49,486 nt of DNA from an uncultured Akkermansia sp. (GTDB lineage Bacteria > Verrucomicrobiota > Verrucomicrobiia > Verrucomicrobiales > Akkermansiaceae), in NCBI GenBank assembly GCA_944390825.1, contig CALXRG010000018.1, positions 1 through 49,486 on the forward strand, given 5' to 3'. Shown here piece by piece: positions 17,702-26,659 of the stretch. The first letter of the stretch is position 1; every line of letters starts with the position of its first letter. The notes beneath the pieces were generated by a model that had not been told where the DNA came from, searched no databases, and worked only from the letters and a program-made list of their open reading frames with translations. A program made the position numbers and the translations under genes.

Positions 17702-18613
17702 TTAGCCCAGCGTGAGGGAGGTGAGGAAGAGGATCATGTGCAATGAGGCGAGGCCCAGCAGGATGTTCATCTGTTTGTTGGCAGGGGTGGTGCGCAGTTT
17801 GACCAGTATTACGCCACCGACCAGGAAGGTCGCCAGCCAGCAAAGATTCCAGTCGACGCCCGGGATGAGGAGGTGGGCGCGGCTGAGGCTGGCATATGGG
17901 GCGACAAGGAAGGCCATGGCCAGGCCGCGTGCGCGGCTGTCGCCCCAGCGGACGGCCAGTGTGCGCTTGCCGGTTTTGGTGTCCTCCTCCCGGTCACGGA
18001 TGTTGTTGACTTCGATGAGCAGGCAGGAGAGCAGACCGCAGATGATGCCCATGGTGATGGCTGAATAGTAGACGATTTCGTACTGTGGTTGCCAGCCGAT
18101 CTGGACAAAGACTGTGCCGGTGACGGCGACCAGACCGAAGAAGAGCATGACGAAAAGCTCCCCAAGCCCGTGGTAGGCCAGTGGCCAGGGGCCGCCGGTG
18201 TAGCCGTAGGCAAAAAACATGCTCGGGATGCCGATGGCGAGGATGGGCCAGCCCTGCGCCTGAATGAGCGGTAGGGCCAGGAGGGCCGCGGCTGCCAGGA
18301 AGGCGCAGCCCCAGAGTTTCACGGCGCGGGCGCTCATGGCTCCGCTGGCGGTCATGCGTCGCGGGCCCTGTCTTTGGTCGGTGTCAGCGTGGTTGGTGGC
18401 GTCGATGGAGTCGTTGAAGAAGTTGCAGGCGATTTGGATGCACATGCAGCTCAGGGCTGTGTAGAGGGCGAGGCTCCAGTTGAGGCGGACGCCCAGTTCC
18501 GGGACGAGTTGCTGGTATTTCCAGATGATAAGGCAGCCGGCCCAGACGGCGACGAGCCCGGCGGGAAGGGTTTTCGGGCGTGCGGCGAGGATGAGGGAGA
18601 GGAGTGTTTTCAT
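17702..18613 (-). CDS. menA: 1,4-dihydroxy-2-naphthoate polyprenyltransferase (menaquinone synthesis)
   Basis: UbiA-family integral membrane prenyltransferase that attaches the isoprenoid tail to 1,4-dihydroxy-2-naphthoate, giving demethylmenaquinone. The 303-residue protein has about eight to nine membrane segments. Two Asp-rich motifs bind the prenyl diphosphate through magnesium: NFFNDSIDATNHADTDQ with GPRRMTASG, and NNIRDREEDTKTGKRTLAVR. Both are characteristic of MenA within UbiA. It follows a small DUF3820 gene with a 45-base gap and may be co-transcribed with it and pyrC. It implies menaquinone-based anaerobic respiration. Confidence 0.93.
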   Translation of the reverse strand: MKTLLSLILAARPKTLPAGLVAVWAGCLIIWKYQQLVPELGVRLNWSLALYTALSCMCIQIACNFFNDSIDATNHADTDQRQGPRRMTASGAMSARAVKLWGCAFLAAAALLALPLIQAQGWPILAIGIPSMFFAYGYTGGPWPLAYHGLGELFVMLFFGLVAVTGTVFVQIGWQPQYEIVYYSAITMGIICGLLSCLLIEVNNIRDREEDTKTGKRTLAVRWGDSRARGLAMAFLVAPYASLSRAHLLIPGVDWNLCWLATFLVGGVILVKLRTTPANKQMNILLGLASLHMILFLTSLTLG

Positions 18614-18658
18614 GTTGAGGTGCAGGGGGGAACCCGGAGAAACGGTAGGGGAGGGGTC

Positions 18659-18955
18659 TTATTTGGCTCGGGGGAAGTGCCGGCGCCCGCCGTTGGCTTG
18701 GCGGAAGGGGGTGAAGAGCGAATCCAGTCCGCTGTTTTTGATGAGGAGTGTTTGCTCCATGAGGCGGCCGAGTTTGCCTTTCGGCCAGCCTCGCTGCCAG
18801 AACCAGTCGAGGTATTCCGTGGGCAGATCCATCAGGGGGCAGCCCTCCGGGGGATAGTTTTTCGGGCCGTACATGCCGTAGGGCATGTGGGTGGCAGCGA
18901 TGTCGGCCAGCAGGGCCTTGAGTTCGTCAGCGCCGGGGATGGGTAGCTCCTGCAT
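18659..18955 (-). CDS. DUF3820 family protein
   Basis: A 98-residue protein with the DUF3820 pattern: MPYGMYG at residues 24-30, CPLMDLPTEYLDWFWQRGWP, then GKLGRLMEQTLLIKNSGLD. The compact domain in relatives is described only as a putative quorum-sensing-regulated factor and is often attached to exonuclease-like proteins; no activity is established. I chose the ATG at 18955, because the reading frame upstream continues antiparallel-coded through pyrC without family similarity. It lies between pyrC (73 bases upstream) and menA (45 bases downstream) on the same strand. Confidence 0.75.
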   Translation of the reverse strand: MQELPIPGADELKALLADIAATHMPYGMYGPKNYPPEGCPLMDLPTEYLDWFWQRGWPKGKLGRLMEQTLLIKNSGLDSLFTPFRQANGGRRHFPRAK

Positions 18956-19028
18956 GGAAAATCGTGTGTCGCGGTGGGGGGATGATAAGCTGCGCCGGTG
19001 TGTGGACCTGGGGCCTGAGTCTGATGTC

Positions 19029-20042
19029 TCAGCGGACGATTGACCAGGGGAGGGTTGCTCCTGCGTACATCGGAACGACCTCGCAGCCGTAGCTGCGGTA
19101 GCAGGATGGTACGGGGAGGGAGGACGGTTCATCGCGCAGGGTGATGGTTCTGTCTGTTGCGCGGATGCCGTAGAGAGCTCGCGCGTTGTCCGAGACGAAG
19201 GCTTGCAGCTTGTCCAGCGCGCCATGGCGGGCGAAGAGCGAGGCAAGCACCGGCAGGGCGACGGGAGCGGTGAAGACGCCCGCCGCGCAGCCGCAGGCTT
19301 CTTTTTTGCTGCGGGGGTGCGGAGCGGAGTCGCTGCCGAACATGAGGCGCGGGTGACCGTCCAGTGCGGCTTGCAGCAGGGCATCACGATCCTCCGGGCG
19401 TTTGGCGATGGGCTTGCAGAACAGGTGGGGCTGGAGCAGTCCGCCTGCGACATCGTCGAGCGTGATGAGCAGATGCTGGAGGGTGACGGTCGCGCAGAGA
19501 TTTTCAAACTCATCCAGCAGCGACACGGCTGCGGCGGTGGTGATGTGTTCCATGCTGATGCGCAGCTTGGGATAGCGCATGGCAAGTTGGCGGTAGGTGT
19601 TCAGGAACTCCGTTTCGCGGTCCAGGACGAAGCCGTGGCTTTCACCGTGGACGAGCAGGGGGATTCCCATTTCTTCCATGAGTTTGAGTGTGCGCTCGGC
19701 TTCGGCGAGGTTGCTGATGCCTCCTTCGCTGTTGGTGGTGATGCCGGCGGGGTAGAGTTTCATGCCGAAGAAGCCGGGTGTGGACAGGGCGTGCTCGAGT
19801 TCTTTCTCTCCCAGCGGGGTAAAAAAGAGGGTCATGAGGGGAGTGAACGGGCAGCTCTGCATGGCCTGCAGCACGCGCCCGCGGTAGGCTTCCAAGGCGG
19901 CGACTGTCGTGACCGGGGGGACGAGGTTGGGCATCACGACGGCGCCGGCAAAATCGGAGGAGAGCGGGGCGACGAGTTTCATCATGTCGCCATCGCGCAG
20001 GTGCAGGTGCATGTCCAGTGGGCTTTGCAGGGTGATCTCCAT
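19029..20042 (-). CDS. pyrC: Dihydroorotase (class II, PyrC type)
   Basis: Zinc enzyme of pyrimidine synthesis that cyclises carbamoyl aspartate to dihydroorotate; 337 residues, close to the E. coli PyrC length. Metal ligands and active-site blocks are visible: DMHLHLRDG near the N-terminus, the carboxylated-lysine region [31 protein letters not shown] and [15 protein letters not shown]. The ATG at 20042 is 7 bases from a consensus -10, which favours it over an ATG two codons upstream. The mRNA would be leaderless. The gene is divergent from the third alcohol dehydrogenase. Confidence 0.96.
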   Translation of the reverse strand: MEITLQSPLDMHLHLRDGDMMKLVAPLSSDFAGAVVMPNLVPPVTTVAALEAYRGRVLQAMQSCPFTPLMTLFFTPLGEKELEHALSTPGFFGMKLYPAGITTNSEGGISNLAEAERTLKLMEEMGIPLLVHGESHGFVLDRETEFLNTYRQLAMRYPKLRISMEHITTAAAVSLLDEFENLCATVTLQHLLITLDDVAGGLLQPHLFCKPIAKRPEDRDALLQAALDGHPRLMFGSDSAPHPRSKKEACGCAAGVFTAPVALPVLASLFARHGALDKLQAFVSDNARALYGIRATDRTITLRDEPSSLPVPSCYRSYGCEVVPMYAGATLPWSIVR

Positions 20043-20049
20043 GGACGGC

Positions 20050-20078
20050 ATTATAGCACTGTTGCCCCCTGAGCTCAA
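20050..20078 (-). promoter_or_regulatory. pyrC promoter, leaderless geometry
   Basis: TTGAGC (20078-20073), 17 bp, consensus TATAAT (20055-20050), then 7 bases to the ATG at 20042. Confidence 0.8.
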
Positions 20079-20402
20079 GCCTAACTCCGGGCTGTCAGAG
20101 AGCGGCTTCGGATGCAGCTCCCCGGGACGGACAGGGGCTGCCTGGGGCTGCCGGGGACGGCCTGGGGGCAGTCGTTCCGGCCGGGCGCTCTTTCACATGT
20201 TTCCTGATGGCGTTGCTGTGAGGTTCCCAAGGGAGATGGTGGAAAAAGTACCTTTTTGGGCCTATGGGGCAGGGGAGACGGTTGCCAGCCTGGGATGGTT
20301 CCTCCTTAGGAGAAGGGTGTCTCTACTCAGGAACCCGGCGCTGCCGCAGAAGATACAGGATCCCTGCCAATTCACGCAATTTACGTGACCGGGAGAATGA
20401 GG

Positions 20403-20431
20403 TTGACTTCGCTGCCGTTATCAGGTTAAAT
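20403..20431 (+). promoter_or_regulatory. Promoter of the third alcohol dehydrogenase, leaderless geometry
   Basis: TTGACT (20403-20408), 17 bp, TTAAAT (20426-20431), then 6 bases to the ATG at 20438. Confidence 0.65.
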
Positions 20432-20437
20432 AGCGAG

Positions 20438-21619
20438 ATGAACAGTTCGTCTGTCTTCGATTATTTTGTGCCGACCCACACGCTGTTTGGCGCCGGCTGT
20501 CTCAATCAGCTGCATGAGCAGTCTCTGCCCGGGCAGAAGGCGCTTGTGGTGATTTCCAACGGTAAGTCGACTCGTGTCAATGGTTACTTGGATCGTACGC
20601 TCCAGGAGCTGAAGCTTGCGGGCGCGACTTGGGAAATCTATGATGGTATCGAGGCTAATCCGCTCAAGGATAGTGTGATGGCTGGTGCCCGCGCCGGGCG
20701 TGAGGCCGGGTGCGATTTCATCGTGGCGCTGGGTGGCGGCAGCGTGATGGATGCTGCGAAGGCGATTGCGGTGATGATGACCAATGAGGGTGATTTGTGG
20801 GATTATATCGCTTTTGGTACAGGAAAGGGTAAGCCCATCAGTGTGAAGCCTTTGCCGATTGTGGCGATTACGACGACGGCGGGCACCGGTTCGGAGACGG
20901 ATAGCGGCGGCGTGATTACGAATCCCGAGACGCATGAGAAGACGGCGATTTTCGGCGATGGTATTTTCCCGAAGCTGGCGATTGTGGATCCGGAGCTGAT
21001 GCTTTCTGTCCCGCCGAAGTTTACGGCGTTCCAGGGGTTTGATGCGTTGTTCCACAGTACGGAGGGGTACATTTCCTCCAAGGCGAATTTCATGAGTGAT
21101 GTGGTGGCGCTGGCGGCGATTGAGCACGTCGGGCGTCATTTGGCGGAGACCGTGAGGAACGGTCAGAATCTGGCGGCTCGTGAGCATGTGGCTTTTGGCA
21201 ATTGGCTCTCAGGGATCCAGATGTGTGTTGGTACGTGCACGAGCGAACATTCGCTCGAGCATGCTTTGTCCGCTTACCACCAGGAGCTTCCTCATGGGGC
21301 GGGGCTGATTATGCTCAGCCGTGCGTATTATACGCATTTTATACAGAATGGGGCCTGTCCCGAGCGTTTTGTGCGTATGGCCCAGGCTCTCGGAAAAACA
21401 GATGCCCGCGAGCCGATGGATTTTATTGCGGCTTTGGTTGAGCTGCAGCAGGCTTGCGGTGTGGCAGATCTGAAGATGAGCGACTACGGGATCCAACCCG
21501 GTGAGTTCGAGGCGATGGCCAGGAATGCCATGGATTCGATGGGCTTTCTTTTTGCCGCTGATCCCCTGCCTCTTGACTTTGATGATTGCGTTGCCATTTA
21601 CATGGCTTCTTACAAATAA
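20438..21619 (+). CDS. Iron-containing alcohol dehydrogenase (393 aa), paralogue of 427-1608
   Basis: Cytoplasmic group III alcohol dehydrogenase of 393 residues. It aligns without large gaps to the gene at 427-1608, sharing VISNGKSTR, IVALGGGSVMDAAK, ITTTAGTGSETD, IVDPELMLSVPP, FTAFQGFDALFHS and SEHSLEHALSAYH with PHGAG; metal ligands are kept. The start at 20438 is set by the promoter directly in front. The two paralogues differ in codon choice: this one uses many T-ending codons (GGT, GAT), the other mostly C-ending ones. The neighbouring sulfatase hints at use of host or algal glycans, where such enzymes reduce lactaldehyde from fucose to propanediol; this is inference. Confidence 0.94.
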   Translation: MNSSSVFDYFVPTHTLFGAGCLNQLHEQSLPGQKALVVISNGKSTRVNGYLDRTLQELKLAGATWEIYDGIEANPLKDSVMAGARAGREAGCDFIVALGGGSVMDAAKAIAVMMTNEGDLWDYIAFGTGKGKPISVKPLPIVAITTTAGTGSETDSGGVITNPETHEKTAIFGDGIFPKLAIVDPELMLSVPPKFTAFQGFDALFHSTEGYISSKANFMSDVVALAAIEHVGRHLAETVRNGQNLAAREHVAFGNWLSGIQMCVGTCTSEHSLEHALSAYHQELPHGAGLIMLSRAYYTHFIQNGACPERFVRMAQALGKTDAREPMDFIAALVELQQACGVADLKMSDYGIQPGEFEAMARNAMDSMGFLFAADPLPLDFDDCVAIYMASYK

Positions 21620-21667
21620 GATTCCCAATAAACCCACAATAACACACAATAAACAACAAATACAGAC
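21620..21667 (+). promoter_or_regulatory. AC-rich, G-poor leader of the sulfatase gene
   Basis: The 48-base gap is nearly free of G and carries repeats of ACAATAA and AATAAAC. No Shine-Dalgarno is seen. An unstructured leader of this kind can promote ribosome binding without one, so translation of the sulfatase may rely on it. Confidence 0.4.
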
Positions 21668-23086
21668 ATGAATAAACTGCACATGCTGGCTCTTCTGGCC
21701 GCTGGGTGGTGTTCCTTGACGGCCTGTGCCGCAGAAGAAAATAAGGCGCCGAATGTCGTCGTCATTCTGGCGGATGATCTCGGGTATGGCGATATGGGAT
21801 GTACCGGCTCCCGGCAGGTGCCGACGCCGAATATTGACCGTTTGGCGGAGCAGGGGTGTTATTGTGAACGCGCCTATGTGGCGGCTCCCATGTGTGCGCC
21901 TTCGCGTATGGCGCTGATGACGGGACGCCAACCGAAGCGCTACGGTATTACGGCTAACCCCAACTGGAAGGATCCCGCTATTGATGAATCGCAGTATGGG
22001 CTTCCCGGCGAGGAAAAACTGATACCTCAGTATTTGTCGCCTCTGGGCTACAAGAGTGCCGCTGTGGGTAAGTGGCACTTGGGCCATACGGCCGGACAGC
22101 GTCCCGCCGAACGCGGTTTTGATGTGTGGTGGGGATTCCTCGGAGGCTCCCGCAATTACTTCCCCATGGCACGAGAGGAGGGTGGCCTCAACCCCAGCAA
22201 GATTCTTTCTACGTATGACCAGAATCCGAAGGTGACGTATCTGACGGATGACATCACGAGGGAGGCCGTCCGCTTCATTCGTGATCAGAAGAAGGGCAGC
22301 CCCTTCTTCCTTTACGTTGCCTACAACGCCCCCCACTGGCCCCTGGAGTCTCTGCCCCAGGATCGTGAGGCTGTCAAGAAGCACGTGAAGGGCGAGAAGC
22401 TCGGAGCTAACCGCATGCATTACTGTGCCATGGTGTACGCGATGGACCGCGGCATCGGCGAGATCATGAAGGCTCTGCAGGAGCAGGGACTGGATGATAA
22501 CACGTGGATTTTCTTCGCTTCTGATAACGGTGGTGAGCCCAAGCCGTATGTGTGCAATGCTCCGTGGCGTGGCCATAAGCGCCTGCACTACGATGGCGGT
22601 GTGCATGTGCCCCTGATTGTGTCCCGTCCGGGAGATGCCAAGAAGCCTGGGCAGCGTTGCAATGCAGTGGTGTCTCTGATGGACATCCTGCCGACAATCC
22701 TGGAACTCAATGGACAGAAGGCTCCGGACAATCTGGATGGCCGCAGTATGCTTGGCGCGTTGAATGGCGAGCCGGCGCAGCCGCGCACCTTGCATTGGTG
22801 CACGGATCGCACCTCCGCGATTCTGAAGGATGATTGGAAGCTGTTGTGCGCGGATGGGTTTGAGCCCCGTCTCTTTGACCTCGGGAAGGATTCGACGGAG
22901 TCGTCGAACTGCTCCGGGAACGATAAGGCGCGCACCCGTGCGATGCAGAAGGAACTCGACAACTATCTGAAGAGCACGCCGGGTCCCCGTTATCTGGATA
23001 ATGAGGCCTGGAGTAAGAATCTGCTCCGCGAGCACAAGAAGGCTGAAATGTCACTCAGCCCTGAACGCTGCCCCGGCTGCAAATGA
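21668..23086 (+). CDS. Sulfatase, exported lipoprotein
   Basis: A 472-residue type I sulfatase that would cleave sulfate esters from glycans. The N-terminus is a lipoprotein signal (MNKLHMLALL...LTAC, acylated Cys20). The active-site signature CAPSR starts at C76, the cysteine that becomes formylglycine, followed by MALMTGRQP. Metal ligands are seen at ILADDLGYGDMG (D36-D37) and FFASDNGGEPKPY; GKWHLG supplies further active-site residues. The protein belongs to the arylsulfatase/GalNAc-sulfatase type family; the exact sugar is not predictable. The organism would need an anaerobic sulfatase-maturating or formylglycine-generating enzyme, not seen in this window. It is probably co-transcribed with the alcohol dehydrogenase before it. 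Confidence 0.95.
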   Translation: MNKLHMLALLAAGWCSLTACAAEENKAPNVVVILADDLGYGDMGCTGSRQVPTPNIDRLAEQGCYCERAYVAAPMCAPSRMALMTGRQPKRYGITANPNWKDPAIDESQYGLPGEEKLIPQYLSPLGYKSAAVGKWHLGHTAGQRPAERGFDVWWGFLGGSRNYFPMAREEGGLNPSKILSTYDQNPKVTYLTDDITREAVRFIRDQKKGSPFFLYVAYNAPHWPLESLPQDREAVKKHVKGEKLGANRMHYCAMVYAMDRGIGEIMKALQEQGLDDNTWIFFASDNGGEPKPYVCNAPWRGHKRLHYDGGVHVPLIVSRPGDAKKPGQRCNAVVSLMDILPTILELNGQKAPDNLDGRSMLGALNGEPAQPRTLHWCTDRTSAILKDDWKLLCADGFEPRLFDLGKDSTESSNCSGNDKARTRAMQKELDNYLKSTPGPRYLDNEAWSKNLLREHKKAEMSLSPERCPGCK

Positions 23087-23131
23087 TGGGGTGCGCGCAG
23101 CCGCTCTGAATTCTGAACATCATACAAGACG

Positions 23132-24577
23132 ATGATGACTTGCATCTTTCGCTCTGTAATGTTGCTGGTCTGGTTCACCTGCTTGGCCTTGGCCGAGCAG
23201 GTGACGATCCTCGGCATTAATGATCTGCATGCGAACATGCAACGGCTGCCTCGCATGGCGACAATCGTCAGGGAGCAGCGGCTCGCGCACCCCGACCTGC
23301 TGCTCCTCTCCGCCGGCGATCACAACACGGGTGATCCCGTCAGTGACCTCAGCCCTGTTTTCCGGGGCTGGCCCATGATTGATGTCATGAATCGCCTCGG
23401 GGTGGATGTTTCCTGCATCGGTAACCACGAGTTTGACGGCGGGCCCGAGGCCCTGCGCCTCTCGATGGAAGCGGCCCGCTTCCCCTTCGTATGTGCGAAT
23501 ATGCACGCACCGGAGTCGCTTGGCCTGACGCAGCAGCCATACGTGATTCTGGAGCGTCAGGGAATCAGGATCGGCGTGCTCGGCGTTGTGACGGTCTCGG
23601 CCAGTGGTTGCCCTTCGCTGGATCCGGCTAATATGGCAGGCATGAGTTTTGACGATCCTCTCGCGGAGGCTGCCAAGTACAAGTGGTTGCGCGATGAGTG
23701 CGATGTCCTGGTGCTGCTGACCCACATCGGGTATGCTCAGGATAGGGAACTGGCAGAGCGCTTCCCGGATGCTGATGTCATTATAGGCGGGCATACGGGG
23801 ACGCTGCTGAAGGATGGCGTGACGGAGCATGGCGTGCTGATCACCCAGGCCGGTGACCGGGCGGAGGCTGTGACTAAAATCGTCCTGGATGTCGAGGATG
23901 GCCGGGTTGTTTCCAGCCGCGCCGTCAGCTGCCTGGTGGACGAGGCCAAGCCCGATGCAGAAATGGCCGGTGTGATCAGCGAGTTCTCGAAGGTGCCGGC
24001 CCTGCAGGAGACTCTGGCCGAGAATCTGACGGAGCTCAATGCGTTGGCTGCCGGCAGTCTGATAGGCGAGGCTCTGCGTGAGGGTACAGGCGCGGATGTC
24101 GCGGTGATAAACGGTGGCGGTATCCGCTTGCGCCGCTTGCCGAAAGGTCCCATCACCGTGGCGGATGTTTACCGCTTGGATCCGTTTTGCAATGGGACAG
24201 TTACCGCCAGGGTGACCGGGCGGGAGTTGGAGGAGCTGATTCAGAAGGTGATCGACAGGGATCACGGACGTCCGGCCTGCGTGGCGGGGGTGCAATATGA
24301 CATCATGAGCGAGGCCGGGCGCGGTCTCCGGGTGGCTAATGTCCGGCTGAGTGATGGCCGTCCGCTTGAACCGGACCGGCAGTACATGCTCGTGACGCAC
24401 GAATACGTGAGTCGGACCGTACTTAAGACTTTAGCCTTGGAGAACATCAACACTCTCAAGGAAGACAACACTCTCACGGAGGAGTATCTCATACGTTACC
24501 TCCGGAAGCATGGACAGATCGATTTCGGCGCCCGCCAGAACGTTACCTTGCCGCCGGAGCTGCAGGAGAGGCTTTGA
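23132..24577 (+). CDS. Exported 5'-nucleotidase / UDP-sugar hydrolase family protein
   Basis: A 481-residue metallophosphoesterase with a signal peptide (MMTCIFRSVMLLVWFTCLALA). The N-terminal catalytic domain shows GINDLHANMQRL, LLLSAGDHNTGDP, CIGNHEFDGG, VLLTHIG and IIGGHTGT, together the two-metal site of UshA. The C-terminal domain shows GADVAVINGGGIR and the substrate stack PFCNGTVTARVTGRELEEL. In the periplasm it would strip phosphate from nucleotides such as AMP or NMN so that the nucleoside can be imported. An ATG one codon later (23135) is equally possible. NAD synthetase is encoded next, 52 bases downstream but from its own promoter. Confidence 0.92.
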   Translation: MMTCIFRSVMLLVWFTCLALAEQVTILGINDLHANMQRLPRMATIVREQRLAHPDLLLLSAGDHNTGDPVSDLSPVFRGWPMIDVMNRLGVDVSCIGNHEFDGGPEALRLSMEAARFPFVCANMHAPESLGLTQQPYVILERQGIRIGVLGVVTVSASGCPSLDPANMAGMSFDDPLAEAAKYKWLRDECDVLVLLTHIGYAQDRELAERFPDADVIIGGHTGTLLKDGVTEHGVLITQAGDRAEAVTKIVLDVEDGRVVSSRAVSCLVDEAKPDAEMAGVISEFSKVPALQETLAENLTELNALAAGSLIGEALREGTGADVAVINGGGIRLRRLPKGPITVADVYRLDPFCNGTVTARVTGRELEELIQKVIDRDHGRPACVAGVQYDIMSEAGRGLRVANVRLSDGRPLEPDRQYMLVTHEYVSRTVLKTLALENINTLKEDNTLTEEYLIRYLRKHGQIDFGARQNVTLPPELQERL

Positions 24578-24592
24578 GCTTGCTCCCGAAAC

Positions 24593-24620
24593 TTGACTTT
24601 TGCGTGGCTTCTGGCAGAAT
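24593..24620 (+). promoter_or_regulatory. nadE promoter, leaderless geometry
   Basis: TTGACT (24593-24598), 16 bp, CAGAAT (24615-24620), then 9 bases to the ATG at 24630; shifting the -10 by one gives 17 bp and 8 bases. Confidence 0.55.
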
Positions 24621-24629
24621 ACGGGAGAG

Positions 24630-26555
24630 ATGAGTACTTACGGATTTTACCGTTTTGCCGCAGTCACGCCGCGCGTGCGGGTGGCAGACGTCAGCTATAA
24701 CGTCGCGGAGCTGGCTGCCGGGATGAAGGACGCCGTGCAGGAGGGAGCCCAAGTGGTGGTGTTCCCGGAGCTGTGCCTCACCGGTTACACGTGTGGGGAT
24801 TTATTTTATCAGCCCTGTTTGCAGCAGGCCGCTTTGCGGGGATTGCAGCAATTCGCCGCGCAGACGTCCCCCTTGGGTTCCCCGATTGCCGTTGTATCGC
24901 TGCCGCTGGTTGTCAATGATGGACTCTACAATGTAGCCGCAGTGGTCCAGGCCGGCAGGGTGATGGGGCTCGTGCCCAAAACCGTGTTGCCGAACTACCG
25001 CGAATTCTACGAGAAAAGACAGTTCCGCGCAGCAGGCGATCTCCCGGTGCGTGAGGTGGAGCTGCCGGGCATCGGTACGGTGCCGATCGGGACAGATCTC
25101 CTCTTCGGGGATGGAGAAGAGCTGGTGCTTGGTATCGAAATCTGCGAAGATCTTTGGAGCGTGATTCCGCCCAGCAGCCGGCTCTGTCTACAGGGTGCCC
25201 GGGTTATCCTTAACCCCAGCGCGAGCAACGAACTGGCCGGCAAGGCTGCTTACCGGCGGAGTCTCGTGGCGCAACAGAGCGGCCGCTGCTTGGCCGGTTA
25301 CGTCTTTTCCTCGGTCGGGGTCGGGGAAAGCACTCAGGATGTCGTGTACAGCGGTCATGCGCTCATCGCAGACAATGGACGACTCGTGGCGGAGAACCAG
25401 CGCTTCGGCCGTGAGCGCAGCATGATCATGGCCGATTTGGATCTCGCACGCCTTGGTAATGCCCGCATGAGCGAGAGTTCCTACCACGAAAACGCCCTCC
25501 CCACAGAGTGGAAGCCCTGCCGCCACGTGCGTTTAAGCCCTCTGCCTGATACCTGCGATCTGAGGCATGCCCTCATTCCGGCCCGGCCGTTCCTGCCGCA
25601 AAAGGCGGTGCGCAGTGCCCGCTGCGAGGATATTCTTAATATCCAGGCCAGCGGACTGGCCAGGCGCATGGAGCACACAGCCGCCAAGACGCTGGTCATT
25701 GGTGTTTCCGGCGGGCTGGACAGTTCGCTGGCTTTGCTGGTGTGCGCCCGCGCCTGCAAAATCCTGGGCAAAGGACCCGAGTGTATCCTTGCGATCACCA
25801 TGCCGGGTTTTGGTACCACGGGACGCACCTATTCCAACGCAGTGGATATGATCCGCCACATCGGTGCCACCTTCAAGGAAGTGAACATCCGCGAAGCCTG
25901 CCTGCTGCATTTCAAAGATTTGGGCTTCAATCCCGAGCTGCGTACGACCACCTACGAGAATGTCCAAGCCCGGGAGCGTACCAAAATCCTGATGAATCAC
26001 GCCAACATGACCGGGGGCCTCGTCGTCGGGACAGGCGACCTCTCCGAGATCGCGCTGGGCTGGTCCACCTACAACGGCGACCATATGAGCATGTACGCCG
26101 TCAACTGTTCCATCCCGAAAACCCTGATCCGCTGTCTGATTTCGCACGTTGCGGCACAGAGCAGCCCCGAATTGGCTGCAACCTTGCAGGACATCATCGA
26201 CACACCGGTCAGCCCGGAGCTCCTGCCGCCCGCTGACGATGGCTCGATGGAACAGAAAACAGAGGATATCCTCGGGCCCTATGACATCCACGATTTTTTC
26301 CTCTACCACTTCATCAAGTACGGCGCCCCGCCGGAGAAACTGAGAGCGCTGGCTCTCAAGGCCTTTGCCGGCGAGTACGACGAGGAATTGATCAATCGTA
26401 CGCTGCACACCTTTATCCGCCGCTTCTTCACTCAGCAGTTTAAGCGCAGCTGCATCCCGGATGGCCCGAAGGTCGGCACCATCGCACTGTCCCCGCGCGG
26501 CGACTGGCGCATGCCAAGTGATGCATGGGCGACGGAGTGGATGCGTGGAATCTGA
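24630..26555 (+). CDS. nadE: Glutamine-dependent NAD(+) synthetase
   Basis: Final step of NAD synthesis: amidation of nicotinate adenine dinucleotide using ammonia from glutamine. The 641-residue protein has an N-terminal nitrilase-type glutaminase with its Glu-Lys-Cys triad (VFPELCLTGYTCGD, LVPKTVLPNYREF, LGIEICEDLW) and a C-terminal synthetase with the P-loop SGGLDSS and the later VGTGDLSEIALGWSTYNGD. The length and domain order match the two-domain (bacterial long) NadE. The start at 24630 is supported by the promoter immediately upstream; the longer reading from 24600 has no support. Confidence 0.96.
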   Translation: MSTYGFYRFAAVTPRVRVADVSYNVAELAAGMKDAVQEGAQVVVFPELCLTGYTCGDLFYQPCLQQAALRGLQQFAAQTSPLGSPIAVVSLPLVVNDGLYNVAAVVQAGRVMGLVPKTVLPNYREFYEKRQFRAAGDLPVREVELPGIGTVPIGTDLLFGDGEELVLGIEICEDLWSVIPPSSRLCLQGARVILNPSASNELAGKAAYRRSLVAQQSGRCLAGYVFSSVGVGESTQDVVYSGHALIADNGRLVAENQRFGRERSMIMADLDLARLGNARMSESSYHENALPTEWKPCRHVRLSPLPDTCDLRHALIPARPFLPQKAVRSARCEDILNIQASGLARRMEHTAAKTLVIGVSGGLDSSLALLVCARACKILGKGPECILAITMPGFGTTGRTYSNAVDMIRHIGATFKEVNIREACLLHFKDLGFNPELRTTTYENVQARERTKILMNHANMTGGLVVGTGDLSEIALGWSTYNGDHMSMYAVNCSIPKTLIRCLISHVAAQSSPELAATLQDIIDTPVSPELLPPADDGSMEQKTEDILGPYDIHDFFLYHFIKYGAPPEKLRALALKAFAGEYDEELINRTLHTFIRRFFTQQFKRSCIPDGPKVGTIALSPRGDWRMPSDAWATEWMRGI

Positions 26556-26577
26556 CCCGCCTACCCCCGGAATGAGC

Positions 26578-26606
26578 TTGCCAAAAGAACAACGTTACGG
26601 TATGAT
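26578..26606 (+). promoter_or_regulatory. rppH promoter
   Basis: TTGCCA (26578-26583), 17 bp, TATGAT (26601-26606). The ATG is 53 bases further, so this transcript has a real leader. Confidence 0.55.
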
Positions 26607-26659
26607 GTCCTCGGCACCGGGCAGAGAAGCGAGGTGCATTCATCGTTCTTCATCAGCCT

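Larger units (their letters stand above)
20043..20437. other. 395-bp divergent region between pyrC and the third alcohol dehydrogenase gene
   Basis: No gene is supported. It contains both promoters at its ends. In between are several short dyads: AAAAAG-TAC-CTTTTT (20243-20257), and GGTTCCT (20297-20303) with AGGAACC (20329-20335) enclosing a smaller CTCCTTAGGAG. A G-rich low-complexity stretch (about 20120-20175) has repeats of GGGGCTGCC. A regulated promoter or a structured RNA is possible, but nothing is recognised. Confidence 0.6.

Noticed and set aside
21209..23035. 608-codon frame on the minus strand opposite the dehydrogenase and sulfatase genes
   Set aside because: Spans two well-supported plus-strand genes and has no motifs.
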